A DNA stretch of 64,000 bases, taken from NCBI GenBank assembly GCA_902572735.1, contig CACGGX010000008.1, positions 1 through 64,000 on the forward strand, in the 5' to 3' direction. This DNA comes from an uncultured Alphaproteobacteria bacterium (GTDB taxonomy: Bacteria; Pseudomonadota; Alphaproteobacteria; HIMB59; GCA-002718135). Positions 52,057 to 62,497 of this stretch are shown one piece after another (the stretch's first letter is position 1; the number at the start of each line of letters is the position of its first letter). The position numbers and the translations under genes were made by a program. A model generated the notes under the pieces. That model ran no database searches. It worked only from the letters and a program-made list of their open reading frames with translations, and was not told the origin of the DNA.

Positions 52057-52540
52057 AATTGGAATATATCCGGGTACTTTTGATCCTATGACTGCAGGTC
52101 ATATGGATATAATTAAAAGATCATTAAGAATAGTAGATAATTTAGTAATAGCTGTCGCTAATAATATTAACAAAGATTCATTATTTAGTGTTCAAGAAAG
52201 AATTAATATTATCAAAAGTGATATCAGTTCTGTAAATGAGTTAAACTCAAAAATTAATGTTACAGAATTATCAGGATTACTTACAACTTTTGCTAAAGAT
52301 CAAAATGCCACATGTATAATACGTGGTTTAAGAGCAGTATCTGATTTTGAATATGAATTCCAAATGACAGGCATGAACTACCAACTTAACCCCGATATCG
52401 AGACAATATTTCTTATGACTTCAGAAAAAAACTCATTCATTTCATCTAATTTTGTTAAAGAAGTCCACAAACTAGGCGGCGATGTTTCAAATTTTGTTTC
52501 TAAAAATACTTTAGAGCAGCTTAATAAAAAAAACTCTTAG
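52046..52540 (+). CDS. coaD: Phosphopantetheine adenylyltransferase
   Basis: [54 protein letters not shown]; start ATG at 52046 or 52049. Confidence 0.96.
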   Translation: MMNKIGIYPGTFDPMTAGHMDIIKRSLRIVDNLVIAVANNINKDSLFSVQERINIIKSDISSVNELNSKINVTELSGLLTTFAKDQNATCIIRGLRAVSDFEYEFQMTGMNYQLNPDIETIFLMTSEKNSFISSNFVKEVHKLGGDVSNFVSKNTLEQLNKKNS

Positions 52541-52590
52541 TTAATCACTTGCGCTTACAATATTTGAACTATATAGAATACAAATTCGAT

Positions 52591-52666
<76 letters not shown>

Positions 52667-52672
52667 TCCAAA

Positions 52673-52855
52673 ATGAAAAAAACGAAAATTAAAAATATTG
52701 CATCAGGTATTGAGAAAAATTGTGATATTTTAAGAAAGAATGATAACATTCTTGAAGTAGTTCTTGAAGGAACAACAATAAAGATATTGCTTAAGAAAAA
52801 GACTAATAAATACATCGGATATTTTAAAGAAATGGAATTTGAGTCTGATGGTTAA
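52673..52855 (+). CDS. Small hypothetical protein (60 aa)
   Basis: ATG ORF beginning 6 nt after the tRNA-Lys CCA; beta-strand-rich; no family recognised. Confidence 0.45.
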   Translation: MKKTKIKNIASGIEKNCDILRKNDNILEVVLEGTTIKILLKKKTNKYIGYFKEMEFESDG

Positions 52856-53289
52856 TTTTTATTCCTAATATTTAATTCGTTTTCATAATCAATTTGTACT
52901 TGTTTTAAAATTTCTTTCTTTGTTTTTACTTTACCTTTACCTACACCAGGGCAATTTTTAGCAATATCGTTATTCCAAGTTTTTGTATTCATATTTTCAG
53001 GCCAAAAAGGCCACGTTCTACATTGTATAGGTCTTGATTTATAAACTGTGCATTTGTTATCTTTCAAAAATATGCAATTTCCATTATTTTTTTTTAGTTC
53101 CTTTAAGTGAATGAAACCATCCGTTTTTTGACAATAGTTTTTTAAAAAGTTTTGTTCTGTTATTTTAAATCCATCTGACAATTTTTTAATATCTTTCTTA
53201 CTTAAATAAACAAAACCATAGGTACCTCTTGAAACACAACAATTACCAGAACCCTGGCATTCAAATCTAATACCTTTTTCTATATCCAT
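52852..53289 (-). CDS. YkgJ family Cys-cluster (zinc/iron-chelating) protein
   Basis: FECQGSGNCCVSRGTYG, NGNCIFLKDNKCTVYKSRPIQCRTWPFWP. Confidence 0.9.
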   Translation of the reverse strand: MDIEKGIRFECQGSGNCCVSRGTYGFVYLSKKDIKKLSDGFKITEQNFLKNYCQKTDGFIHLKELKKNNGNCIFLKDNKCTVYKSRPIQCRTWPFWPENMNTKTWNNDIAKNCPGVGKGKVKTKKEILKQVQIDYENELNIRNKN

Positions 53290-53293
53290 AATA

Positions 53294-55375
53294 TTATCCA
53301 GCAGTAAGTGTTAAAATTGCTGCATCTCTTTCTTGAAGATACAATAAGTTTCGAAGATTTTCTCCTTCTATGTTTTCCAATTTTGGATTTTTGGATAATA
53401 TATCTTCTACCATAATTTTAGCATCTTCTAAAAGATCGTAATCAAAACTAAGATCAGCTACATAAAAAGATGGGCTGCCAGATTGTTTTTTTCCTAAAAT
53501 TTCTCCTGGACCTCTTATTTTTAAATCCTCTTCAGCAATTTTAAAACCATCATTTGTTTGTTTCATTATATCAATTCTTTGTTTTGAAATTTCCCCAATA
53601 TTATCTTTATGTAAAAGTATACAATATGATTGAATGTCATTTCTACCAACACGACCTCTCAATTGATGAAGTTGAGCTAAACCAAATCTTTCTGCATGTT
53701 CAATTACAATTGTTGTTGCAGAAGGAATATCTACACCAACTTCAATAACAGTTGTTGAAACTAAAATTTTATAATCCTCATTTTTAAACTTTGTCATTAT
53801 TTCTTCTTTTTCTATCTCACTTAAACGTCCATGCATTAAAAGAACTTTATTTTTGAAATATTTTTTTAAAATTTTGTATCTTTCCTCTGCGGCTTTTAGA
53901 TCTAACTCTTCAGATTCTTCTATTAAAGGGCATACCCAGTAAAATTTAGACGATGAATTTTTAATTTTTTCTTTTATTCTATCAATAAGTTGATTTTCTT
54001 TTTTTAATGACAAAGAGCTGGTTATAATTGGTTTACGACCTAAAGGTTTTTCAATTAATTTACTTTCTTTCATATCTCCATATGCTGCTAAAGTTAATGT
54101 TCTTGGAATGGGAGTCGCACTCATTACTAAAATATTTGGTTTATGATTTTTATGGTTAAATACCATTCTTTGATAAACACCAAATCTATGCTGTTCATCA
54201 ATAACTGCTAAACCTAAATTGTTAAATTTTACAGTATCTTGTATTAAAGCATGTGTCCCAATTATTATATCTGCTTTTCCCTTTGCAATTTCATCTAATT
54301 TTTCTTTCCTTTCCTTACCCTTATCCTTTCCTGTAAGAACAAGCACATTAATTTTTGAATCTTTTAATAAATTTAGAATATTTTCATAATGCTGTAATGC
54401 AAGAATTGTAGTAGGTACCATTAAAGCAGATTGAAAATTACTTTCAAATACTTTTATCATTGATATTAAAGCAACAATAGTTTTTCCAGACCCAACATCT
54501 CCTTGCAACAATCTGATCATTTGATTAGAACTTCCTAGGTCCTGAAGTATTTCTTTGATTACATTATTTTGTGAATTTGTAAGTTGAAAATCTAAATTAC
54601 TATAAAATTTATCTAATGTTTTATTTTCACTAGTAATTTTTAAACCTTTTTTCTTTTGATTAAAATTTCTCATAATGCCTATAGCTAATTGATGAGATAA
54701 TAATTCATCAAATGCTAGTCTTCTTCTGAGTAAATTTTTATTTTTTATATTAACATCACTTGGACTATGAAGATTTTTAACTACTTCATTCCATCCTTTA
54801 AATTTATATTTATTCAATATTGAAGCTTCTATCCATTCATTAAAATTTGGTAAATTATTTAATATTTGATCTGTTAATTTATTCATTATTTTTTGATTGA
54901 GGCCACTAGTTAAACTGTAAATTGCCTCTTTACTTTTGATTATTTTATTATTGTCTAAAGCACTTACATGAGTAGGGTGCGTTATTTGAAATGTGTTTCT
55001 AAAATATTCTAATTTTCCAGATATTAATCTATTTTCATTTGTTGGAAGCATTTGTCTCAACATAGGATGTCTTGCATTAAAATACACTAAATCAATATTT
55101 GTATCTCCACAGATACATTTAATTTTGTAGGGTTGCCTTTTAAACCTTGAGGGTTCATGTTTAATAATTTTTAAATTTAATGTTACTAAAGAATTAATTT
55201 CTGCATCATGAATATTTTCATAGAATTTTCTTTCCAGAATTTTATTTGGTATGTTCCAAACAAAATGAATATTCTTATATATGCCTAATTTATTAATAAT
55301 TTGTTCTAACTTTGGACCAACTCCTTTGAGAGAAGATATTGAAGATAATATGTAGTTTAATTTTTCTGGTCGCAT
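53294..55375 (-). CDS. recG: ATP-dependent DNA helicase RecG
   Basis: RLLQGDVGSGKTIVA, VIDEQHRFGVYQRM, SATPIPRTLTLAAYGDM, HQLRGRVGR. Confidence 0.97.
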   Translation of the reverse strand: MRPEKLNYILSSISSLKGVGPKLEQIINKLGIYKNIHFVWNIPNKILERKFYENIHDAEINSLVTLNLKIIKHEPSRFKRQPYKIKCICGDTNIDLVYFNARHPMLRQMLPTNENRLISGKLEYFRNTFQITHPTHVSALDNNKIIKSKEAIYSLTSGLNQKIMNKLTDQILNNLPNFNEWIEASILNKYKFKGWNEVVKNLHSPSDVNIKNKNLLRRRLAFDELLSHQLAIGIMRNFNQKKKGLKITSENKTLDKFYSNLDFQLTNSQNNVIKEILQDLGSSNQMIRLLQGDVGSGKTIVALISMIKVFESNFQSALMVPTTILALQHYENILNLLKDSKINVLVLTGKDKGKERKEKLDEIAKGKADIIIGTHALIQDTVKFNNLGLAVIDEQHRFGVYQRMVFNHKNHKPNILVMSATPIPRTLTLAAYGDMKESKLIEKPLGRKPIITSSLSLKKENQLIDRIKEKIKNSSSKFYWVCPLIEESEELDLKAAEERYKILKKYFKNKVLLMHGRLSEIEKEEIMTKFKNEDYKILVSTTVIEVGVDIPSATTIVIEHAERFGLAQLHQLRGRVGRNDIQSYCILLHKDNIGEISKQRIDIMKQTNDGFKIAEEDLKIRGPGEILGKKQSGSPSFYVADLSFDYDLLEDAKIMVEDILSKNPKLENIEGENLRNLLYLQERDAAILTLTAG

Positions 55376-55418
55376 AGATTTTTATAAAATTATAAACTAT
55401 ATTCTATATTCAATTTTT

Positions 55419-55667
55419 ATGTCATTCAATTCACTTAAAAAAACGATAAAATATAGGGTTTCTTACTCTGGAACAAAAGAGACAGATATTTTATACAAAA
55501 GATATTTTATAAATCAGTTAAATAAATTTACTGAAAAAGATCTTGAGGATATTAAATCCATATTTAATCAATTTTCGGATAATGAGATTTATGATTTTAT
55601 TACTTCTAAGGTAGCTATTCCATTAGAATTTAAGGAAATATTTAATAAAATACTTAATGAAGAATAA
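55419..55667 (+). CDS. sdhE: Succinate dehydrogenase assembly factor (SdhE-like)
   Basis: IKYRVSYSGTKETDILYKRYF corresponds to the SdhE RGxxE-type region; 82 aa; between recG and mfd. Confidence 0.8.
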   Translation: MSFNSLKKTIKYRVSYSGTKETDILYKRYFINQLNKFTEKDLEDIKSIFNQFSDNEIYDFITSKVAIPLEFKEIFNKILNEE

Positions 55668-58600
55668 AAATACAATCGGTCCATCAATTCACAATGTTGA
55701 GCCCTTTTTCATTTCTCAGTTCTATCAAAATTCTAATAAATCAATTTTATATATTGGAAAAGATGAGAGAGAAATATCATCTATGGAACAAAAAATTAAA
55801 TGGTTATTACCTGATGTTGAAATTTTATTATTTAAATCTTGGGATCAAATTCCATACGATAATGTTTCTCCTTCAAAAGAAGTTCAAATAGAAAGATTAA
55901 AAACACTTAAAATTTTATCAAATTCTAACGCAAAAAGAATAATACTTACTACAATTAATTCAATAACTCAAAAAATAATCCCTAAATCAATTATTAATTC
56001 ACAATTTTTTAAAATTTCAAAAAATCAAAAATTTAAATTTGAGGATCTTATCAATAACCTTGTCCTTTTAGGCTTCCAAAGAACTTCTTTAGTACGTGAT
56101 AAATCAGAATTTTCTGTAAGAGGATCAATTCTGGATATTTTTCCAAATGATAGATCTAAGCCAATAAGAATAGATTTTTTTGATGAAGAAATAGAGACGA
56201 TTTTTGAATTTGATCCAATTACTCAAAAAAGATTAAAAGAAATAAATAGTCATTTAGAGTTTAATATTATTAATGAATTAATTCTTAATGAAAATAATCT
56301 TAACTTATTTAGAAAAAATTTTAGGGAAATATTTCCAGAATATAGAAATAGTCAAGTTTATAATCTTTTTTCTGAAAATATTATTCCATCTGGTGGTGAA
56401 CAGTTTTTGCCTTTATTCTATGATAATCTCGAAACATTGTTCGATTATGTTAAAGATTATACAATACTATTAAATGACGAATTTAAAAATATATTCGAAA
56501 ATAGATTAGAAAATATAAATGATTTTTATTTAGCCAGAAAAAATAATAAAGAAAATTTTTTTTTATCACCTGAATTTTTTTACTTAAATAAAGAAATTTT
56601 CCAAAAATATTTAGATAACAATGAGCATTTTTACTTTAATACATTTGATAAAAATAATCATATCAATATTGATGTAAATATTATTCATAATTTATCATCA
56701 ATTAAAAAAGAAATTGATTTTAGTTTTATAAATCAATTTTTTACAACTAATTCTAAAGAAAATTTCATATATATATGTTGCCGTAGTAAAGGAAGTTTAG
56801 AAAGAGTATCTAAAATATTACAAAATAATTTAAGTTTAAATTTAAATAATGTAACAAACTTTAAACATTCACTTTCAGATAATATTCTTTTAACTATTCT
56901 GGATATTGAAGAGTCATTTAAATTTAATAAATATATTTTTATTAATGAAAAATCTTTGTTTGGTTATTTTTTTAATACACAAATATCTAAATCACGTAAA
57001 CAAACTATTTTTTTTGAAGAATTAAATAAATTATCTATTGATTCTATTCTGGTTCATTCTGAGTACGGTCTTTGTAAGTTTAATAATATTAGAAAAATTG
57101 AATTAAATGACTCAATTCACGAGTGTTTAGAATTAGAATTTTTTGAAAATCAAAAACTTTTTTTACCAGTTGAAAATTTAAGTTATGTATCAAAATACAG
57201 TGATGATACTGATGGAAATATTATTTTAGATAAACTTGGCGCTTCTCATTGGCAAAAAAGAAAAGCAGATGCAAAAAAGAAAATTAGAGATGCAGCAAAA
57301 AAACTTATTTCAATAGCTTCTAAGAGACTTCAATCTCAATCTTATAAAATCAATACAAATATTCCTGAATACGATAAATTTGTAAGTACGTTCCCATATG
57401 TTGAAACTGATGATCAATTAAATGCAATTCAAGATGTAATTAATGATTTTTCTAAGATGATACCATCTGATAGATTAATTGTAGGCGATGTTGCATTTGG
57501 AAAAACAGAAGTAATTTTAAGAGCTATTTTTTTAGCTGCAAAATCAAATTTACAATCCGTAGTTTTAGTGCCAACTACAATTTTATCTAGGCAGCATTTT
57601 ATTAATTTTAAAAAAAGGTTATCTATTTTTGGAATTAATATTGCAGAAATCTCTAGATTAGTATCATTAAAAGATAAAAAAGAAATTTTTGAAAAATGTA
57701 ATACTGGTAAAATAGATGTTTTAGTTGGAACTCATGCATTATTAAACGATAATTTAAAATTTAACAGGCTTGGTCTAATAGTTTACGATGAAGAACAAAA
57801 ACTAGGAACAATTCAAAAAGAAAAATTTAAAGAAATAGCTCCAAAAGCCCATTGTATCTCACTTAGTGCAACACCTATTCCAAGAACTTTAAGTATGTCT
57901 CTGTCAGGGATAAGAGATCTAAGTCTAATACTCACAGCTCCATTTGAAAGAATGGCAGTTAGGACTTATGTTTCACCTTTTGATTCTTTAACTATCAAAG
58001 AAGCTATAAAAAGAGAGATATATGGAAGAAAAAATGGTGTCTATTTTGTTGTTCCAAGAAAAAAAGATTTACCTTTTGTTGAGCAATTTTTAAATGATAA
58101 TTTACCAGAAATTAAATATGTAATTACTCACGGTCAACTTAGTCCTAAATTATTAGAAAGTAGAATTTCAAAATTTTATAATCAAGAAGTTCCTTTAATG
58201 CTTAGTACGAATATTATTGAAAATGGTTTAGATTTACCTCACGTAAATACAATTATAGTTTATCGATCCAATATTTTTTCTTTAGCTGCACTATATCAAT
58301 TGAAAGGAAGGGTGGGGAGATCTTCTAAACGTGGATACGCATACATTACATATAAGGAAAATGAGTTAAAAGATAATGGGAGAAAAAGATTATCGATAAT
58401 AAACTCTTCTGATCACCTTGGTGCAGGTTTTAATATAGCATCTCAAGATCTTGATCTTCGAGGTGGTGGTTCTATTATTGGTGAAGAGCAGAGTGGTTTT
58501 ATCAAAGAAATTGGAACTGAACTTTATCATCAAATGCTTGAAGAAGAGATAAATTTACAAAAAAGTAAAATTAATTCAGATTTTATAAAAAAAGATAGTT

Positions 58601-59034
58601 TTCAGCCAATTATTAAAATCCCTGTTGAAATTTATATACCTGAAGATTTTATTAACGATGTTGATCTAAGGCTTTCCATTTATAAAAGAATCTCTAATAT
58701 AAATAATAAAAAAGAAATTGAAGACATTAAAATAGAATTAATAGATAGGTTTGGTAAATTACCTAAACAATTAATTAATTTACTAAAATTAGTAGAAATA
58801 AAAATTATTTGTTTAAAAAATAATATTGAAAAGTTTGAATTTAGTAGAAAGGGTATATTAATTAGTTTTTTTCAAAATAAACCAAAAAATCCAGAAAAAT
58901 TATTAGAACTTTCGTTATCAAAAAATAGCTCTTTAATATTAAGACCTGATCAAAAAATTTTTTATGATTTTGGTGGTAATTTAATTGATAACAGATTTGA
59001 ATTATCTAAAAATGTGATTAATTTGATTAAATAA
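55657..59034 (+). CDS. mfd: Transcription-repair coupling factor
   Basis: LIVGDVAFGKTEVILRA, VYDEEQKLGTIQKEKFKEIAP, SATPIPRTLSMSLSGIRDLS, YQLKGRVGRS. Confidence 0.97.
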   Translation: MKNKNTIGPSIHNVEPFFISQFYQNSNKSILYIGKDEREISSMEQKIKWLLPDVEILLFKSWDQIPYDNVSPSKEVQIERLKTLKILSNSNAKRIILTTINSITQKIIPKSIINSQFFKISKNQKFKFEDLINNLVLLGFQRTSLVRDKSEFSVRGSILDIFPNDRSKPIRIDFFDEEIETIFEFDPITQKRLKEINSHLEFNIINELILNENNLNLFRKNFREIFPEYRNSQVYNLFSENIIPSGGEQFLPLFYDNLETLFDYVKDYTILLNDEFKNIFENRLENINDFYLARKNNKENFFLSPEFFYLNKEIFQKYLDNNEHFYFNTFDKNNHINIDVNIIHNLSSIKKEIDFSFINQFFTTNSKENFIYICCRSKGSLERVSKILQNNLSLNLNNVTNFKHSLSDNILLTILDIEESFKFNKYIFINEKSLFGYFFNTQISKSRKQTIFFEELNKLSIDSILVHSEYGLCKFNNIRKIELNDSIHECLELEFFENQKLFLPVENLSYVSKYSDDTDGNIILDKLGASHWQKRKADAKKKIRDAAKKLISIASKRLQSQSYKINTNIPEYDKFVSTFPYVETDDQLNAIQDVINDFSKMIPSDRLIVGDVAFGKTEVILRAIFLAAKSNLQSVVLVPTTILSRQHFINFKKRLSIFGINIAEISRLVSLKDKKEIFEKCNTGKIDVLVGTHALLNDNLKFNRLGLIVYDEEQKLGTIQKEKFKEIAPKAHCISLSATPIPRTLSMSLSGIRDLSLILTAPFERMAVRTYVSPFDSLTIKEAIKREIYGRKNGVYFVVPRKKDLPFVEQFLNDNLPEIKYVITHGQLSPKLLESRISKFYNQEVPLMLSTNIIENGLDLPHVNTIIVYRSNIFSLAALYQLKGRVGRSSKRGYAYITYKENELKDNGRKRLSIINSSDHLGAGFNIASQDLDLRGGGSIIGEEQSGFIKEIGTELYHQMLEEEINLQKSKINSDFIKKDSFQPIIKIPVEIYIPEDFINDVDLRLSIYKRISNINNKKEIEDIKIELIDRFGKLPKQLINLLKLVEIKIICLKNNIEKFEFSRKGILISFFQNKPKNPEKLLELSLSKNSSLILRPDQKIFYDFGGNLIDNRFELSKNVINLIK

Positions 59035-60128
59035 TGGTTAAATTTATTATCATATTTAATTTTTTTATTTTTTTATTATTTAGTAAAAATGTTTTGTCTT
59101 TAGACAACAAATATAAGCTTGAAATTTTAAAATCAAACCTAAGTTCTCCTTGGAGTTTCACATTTATAAATAATAATCAGATTTTAATAAGCGAAAAAAC
59201 AGGAAAAATTAAGCTGTTTGATATTCAAAATAATAAGATTACTGAAATAGATCACAACTTAAATTTTATTAGAGATAAAAATTCGCAAGGAGGTCTTTTA
59301 GATGTTTACTTTTATAATGATCAGATTTTTATATCCTACTCTGAAAAGATTGGTGATAAATTATTTAGCCCTTCAACCACATCTATTGCAAAAGCTGATT
59401 TAGATTTAAATTTCTTAGATTTTGACAACATTTTTAGAGCTAATCCACCTATAAGATCTCCTTATCATTTTGGTTCTAGAATAGCTATTCATGATGATTA
59501 TTTATATGCATCTGTGGGCGAAAGAGGGAAAGGAATGATAGCTCAGGATGCAAAACAACATCCTGGAAGTATCATTCGAATTAAATTAGACGGAACTTCA
59601 CCTAAAGATAACCCTCATTACATTTCACAAGAAACATGGTTACCAGAAATATATCAAATCGGTGTAAGAAATCCTCAAGGAATGTCTATCTCGCCTTTTG
59701 ATAATAAAATTTATATTAGTAATCATGGAGCAAAAGGCGGTGATTGGTTTGGTGAAGTAAAAAAAGGTGAAAATTATGGTTGGAAAATTTTAGGCTGGGG
59801 TGGAACTAATTATGATAATTCCAACATTGGTCCCAAATGGTTACCGGGTTATACTAAAGCAATTCATTACTGGGTGCCTTCAATTGCTGTTAGTGCAATT
59901 ACAATATATGATGGAGAAGAATTTCCAGAATTTAAAGGATTAGCACTTATAACATCTTTAAAGGATCAATCTTTACGCTCATTAGATTTTTCAAATTTAG
60001 ATAATGTAAAAGAAGATATTATTTTTAAAAAAGAAATAGGAAGAATAAGAGATATTAAAATTCATCCAGATAATGGTAAATTATTTTTTTTAGCTCAAGA
60101 TAAATTATGGTTATTTGAAAAAAAATAA
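59034..60128 (+). CDS. PQQ-dependent sugar (aldose) dehydrogenase-like secreted protein
   Basis: Signal peptide; LSSPWSFTFI, NPQGMSISPFDNKIYISNHGAKGGDWFGEVKKGENYGW. Confidence 0.9.
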   Translation: MVKFIIIFNFFIFLLFSKNVLSLDNKYKLEILKSNLSSPWSFTFINNNQILISEKTGKIKLFDIQNNKITEIDHNLNFIRDKNSQGGLLDVYFYNDQIFISYSEKIGDKLFSPSTTSIAKADLDLNFLDFDNIFRANPPIRSPYHFGSRIAIHDDYLYASVGERGKGMIAQDAKQHPGSIIRIKLDGTSPKDNPHYISQETWLPEIYQIGVRNPQGMSISPFDNKIYISNHGAKGGDWFGEVKKGENYGWKILGWGGTNYDNSNIGPKWLPGYTKAIHYWVPSIAVSAITIYDGEEFPEFKGLALITSLKDQSLRSLDFSNLDNVKEDIIFKKEIGRIRDIKIHPDNGKLFFLAQDKLWLFEKK

Positions 60129-60175
60129 TTTTTTGTGTCTATTGAGAAAAATTCTTTTTGATTTATAATATTAAT

Positions 60176-60292
60176 ATGTTTGAATTTTTAGCCTTTTTAG
60201 TTGGAGTCATGATTATGGGGCCAATTGTATATATTTATTTTTTAGTTCAAGATTTAAAAAAAAGAGTAGATGAACTTGAAGATAAAAATTAA
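60176..60292 (+). CDS. Very small hypothetical membrane protein (38 aa)
   Basis: ORF MFEFLAFLVGVMIMGPIVYIYFLVQDLKKRVDELEDKN: one TM then a charged tail; below the ORF-track cut-off. Confidence 0.4.
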   Translation: MFEFLAFLVGVMIMGPIVYIYFLVQDLKKRVDELEDKN

Positions 60293-60325
60293 TTTTTTTA
60301 AAATATTAATATCTTTAATTAATAA

Positions 60326-60415
60326 TGGCGGAGAGAGTGAGATTCGAACTCACGAACGAGTTGCCCCGTTGCCGGTTTTCAAGACCGGTGCTTTCAACCG
60401 CTCAGCCATCTCTCC
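60326..60415 (-). tRNA. tRNA-Ser(TGA)
   Basis: 90-nt class II tRNA on the minus strand: GGAGAGA/TCTCTCC acceptor, anticodon loop CTTGAAA, long variable arm, GTTCGAATC T-arm, encoded CCA. Confidence 0.97.
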
Positions 60416-60508
60416 GTTTAAGTGCTTACTATAGTTTCAACATAAAAATGTCAAAATATTAAGTATATATCATTTCCTAATTAACGATAGTTTTGGTATT
60501 TTTATATA

Positions 60509-61546
60509 ATGATTTTTAGACTTGTAATATTATTTTTATTTATATCATTTAATCTTTATTCAGCAGATTGTGAAAAACCAAAAATGCCAACTGATGAAGA
60601 ATGGAATAGTTGGCTTTCAAATATCAAAAAAGAGGCCTTAGAAATAGGCATAAGCCAAAATACTATCTCAAAACAATTAAATAATGTTAAACCACAAAGT
60701 AAAATTATTATGCGTGATCGATGCCAACCAGCATCAACAATGACTCTAGATGAGTATTTATTTTATACAATTACAAAAGATAAAATATTTGCGGGAAAAA
60801 ATTTTTTAAAAAAGCACGAGGATTTATTAAAAGAAATTGGAGAATATTTTGAAATACAACCTAGGTTTATAGTAGCTGTATTAGGTATGGAAAGTTATTA
60901 TGGAAGAAATCAAGGAAAAATTAATTCCATAATTGCAATAACAACTCTTGCATTTGATAGAAGAAGAAGTGATTTTTATAAAAAACAATTATTTGCAGCT
61001 CTTGAAATTTTAGACAAAAATCTTGTTCCTAGTGGAGAATTAAAAGGAAGTTGGGGTGGGGCAGTTGGTATGACTCAAATGATACCGACAACTTTTTTAG
61101 AAACATCATACGACTGGGATGGTGATGGAATTGATATATGGAATAGTTATGCAGATGCTTTTGCTAGTACTGCAAATTATTTAACTTCATTAGATAAAAA
61201 TCCATGGTCTAATGATAGCACCTGGGGAAGAGAAGTTCTCCCTCCAAAAAATATTTCCTCATCTTTCCTTGATTCTATAAAGCAAGTTAATCCTAAAGGC
61301 TGTGGAGCAGTTAAACGTAGATCAATTCCAAAAACATTATCGGAATGGTCAAAGTTAGGATTTACAAAAATCAATGGAGATCCTTTACCAATAAGAGATG
61401 ATTTAGAGGCTAGATTAATAATGCCAGATGGGATAGACGGAAGAATGTTCATAGTTTATCCAAATTACAAAAATATTCTTTATTATAATTGTTCGTCATA
61501 TTACGCTGTATCAGTAGGTCTTTTAAGTGATAAAATATCTAATTAA
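60509..61546 (+). CDS. Lytic murein transglycosylase (MltB family)
   Basis: Signal peptide; VAVLGMESYYGRNQG, GSWGGAVGMTQMIPTTFLE, DWDGDGIDIWNSYADAFAS. Confidence 0.92.
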   Translation: MIFRLVILFLFISFNLYSADCEKPKMPTDEEWNSWLSNIKKEALEIGISQNTISKQLNNVKPQSKIIMRDRCQPASTMTLDEYLFYTITKDKIFAGKNFLKKHEDLLKEIGEYFEIQPRFIVAVLGMESYYGRNQGKINSIIAITTLAFDRRRSDFYKKQLFAALEILDKNLVPSGELKGSWGGAVGMTQMIPTTFLETSYDWDGDGIDIWNSYADAFASTANYLTSLDKNPWSNDSTWGREVLPPKNISSSFLDSIKQVNPKGCGAVKRRSIPKTLSEWSKLGFTKINGDPLPIRDDLEARLIMPDGIDGRMFIVYPNYKNILYYNCSSYYAVSVGLLSDKISN

Positions 61547-62462
61547 TTTAATTTTAATTTTATTTTTATTTTCTTGTAATGAATCAAATCTTAATAATGT
61601 TTCTGATATTGTAGAAAATAGCACAAACAAAATAGAAGAAATAATTGATAATACGAAAGAAGATAAAAAAGAACAAAATCTATCAAGCACTAAACAAACA
61701 AAAGATAATATTTTTTATTATGTTGGTGAACCCTATTTCATTGAAGGAGTTAGTTATACTCCAGAGGAAAATTATAATTATTCAGAAATTGGACTTTCTT
61801 CTTTTTATGGTAAGGAATTACACAATGTTAAAACTGTAAATAATGATTACAATAAAGTTACAGAATTACTTGGTAGGCATAAAACTCTACCTATTCCAAG
61901 TATGGTCAAGGTCATTAACTTGGATAATGGCTTATCTATAAATGTAAAAATTATAGATAGACATGATGATAATGCAGTTGTTCTTCAAGTATCAAGAAAA
62001 GTAGCTCAACTTCTTGGTTTTTATAAATCTAAATTAGCAACTGTTAAAGTTGAAATACTTTCCGATGCTAGTAAACAATGGAAGAGTGTTGCAAATTCAT
62101 TGAATGAAGAAAATTTTGATGAAACTATCTCTTCTGCACCAACAGATATTGTATCTATTGAAGAAATTGATGAAATTACAGAAACTAAAGATGAAACCAA
62201 TAAAATTATAGAGGAGCCCATTGAGTTAAAATCAGAAGAAATAACTGATTTTAAATTATATTTAAGAGTAATAGGATTTGAAAATTATGAGAGTATTCGA
62301 TCAGTATTAGATAGTTATGATAATAATTTAAAATATACTTCAGAAAAAAATAATTCCAAATATGACGTAATTATTGGTCCTTTAGAAAAAACAGAAGCAA
62401 ATAATTTGGTTTCATACTTTATCTCAAAAGGTTATAAGGAAACTGAAATTCTTATTGAATAA
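61527..62462 (+). CDS. rlpA: RlpA-like septal lipoprotein with a DPBB domain and C-terminal SPOR domain
   Basis: Lipobox FLFSC; ASFYG-like SSFYGKELH, HKTLPIPSMVKVINLDNG; C-terminal SPOR-like DFKLYLRVIGFENYESIRSVLD; start codon uncertain because of overlap with the upstream gene. Confidence 0.83.
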   Translation: MIKYLINLILILFLFSCNESNLNNVSDIVENSTNKIEEIIDNTKEDKKEQNLSSTKQTKDNIFYYVGEPYFIEGVSYTPEENYNYSEIGLSSFYGKELHNVKTVNNDYNKVTELLGRHKTLPIPSMVKVINLDNGLSINVKIIDRHDDNAVVLQVSRKVAQLLGFYKSKLATVKVEILSDASKQWKSVANSLNEENFDETISSAPTDIVSIEEIDEITETKDETNKIIEEPIELKSEEITDFKLYLRVIGFENYESIRSVLDSYDNNLKYTSEKNNSKYDVIIGPLEKTEANNLVSYFISKGYKETEILIE

Positions 62463-62497
62463 CAAATAAAGGTCATAATTAAGAATTATTAATATTT

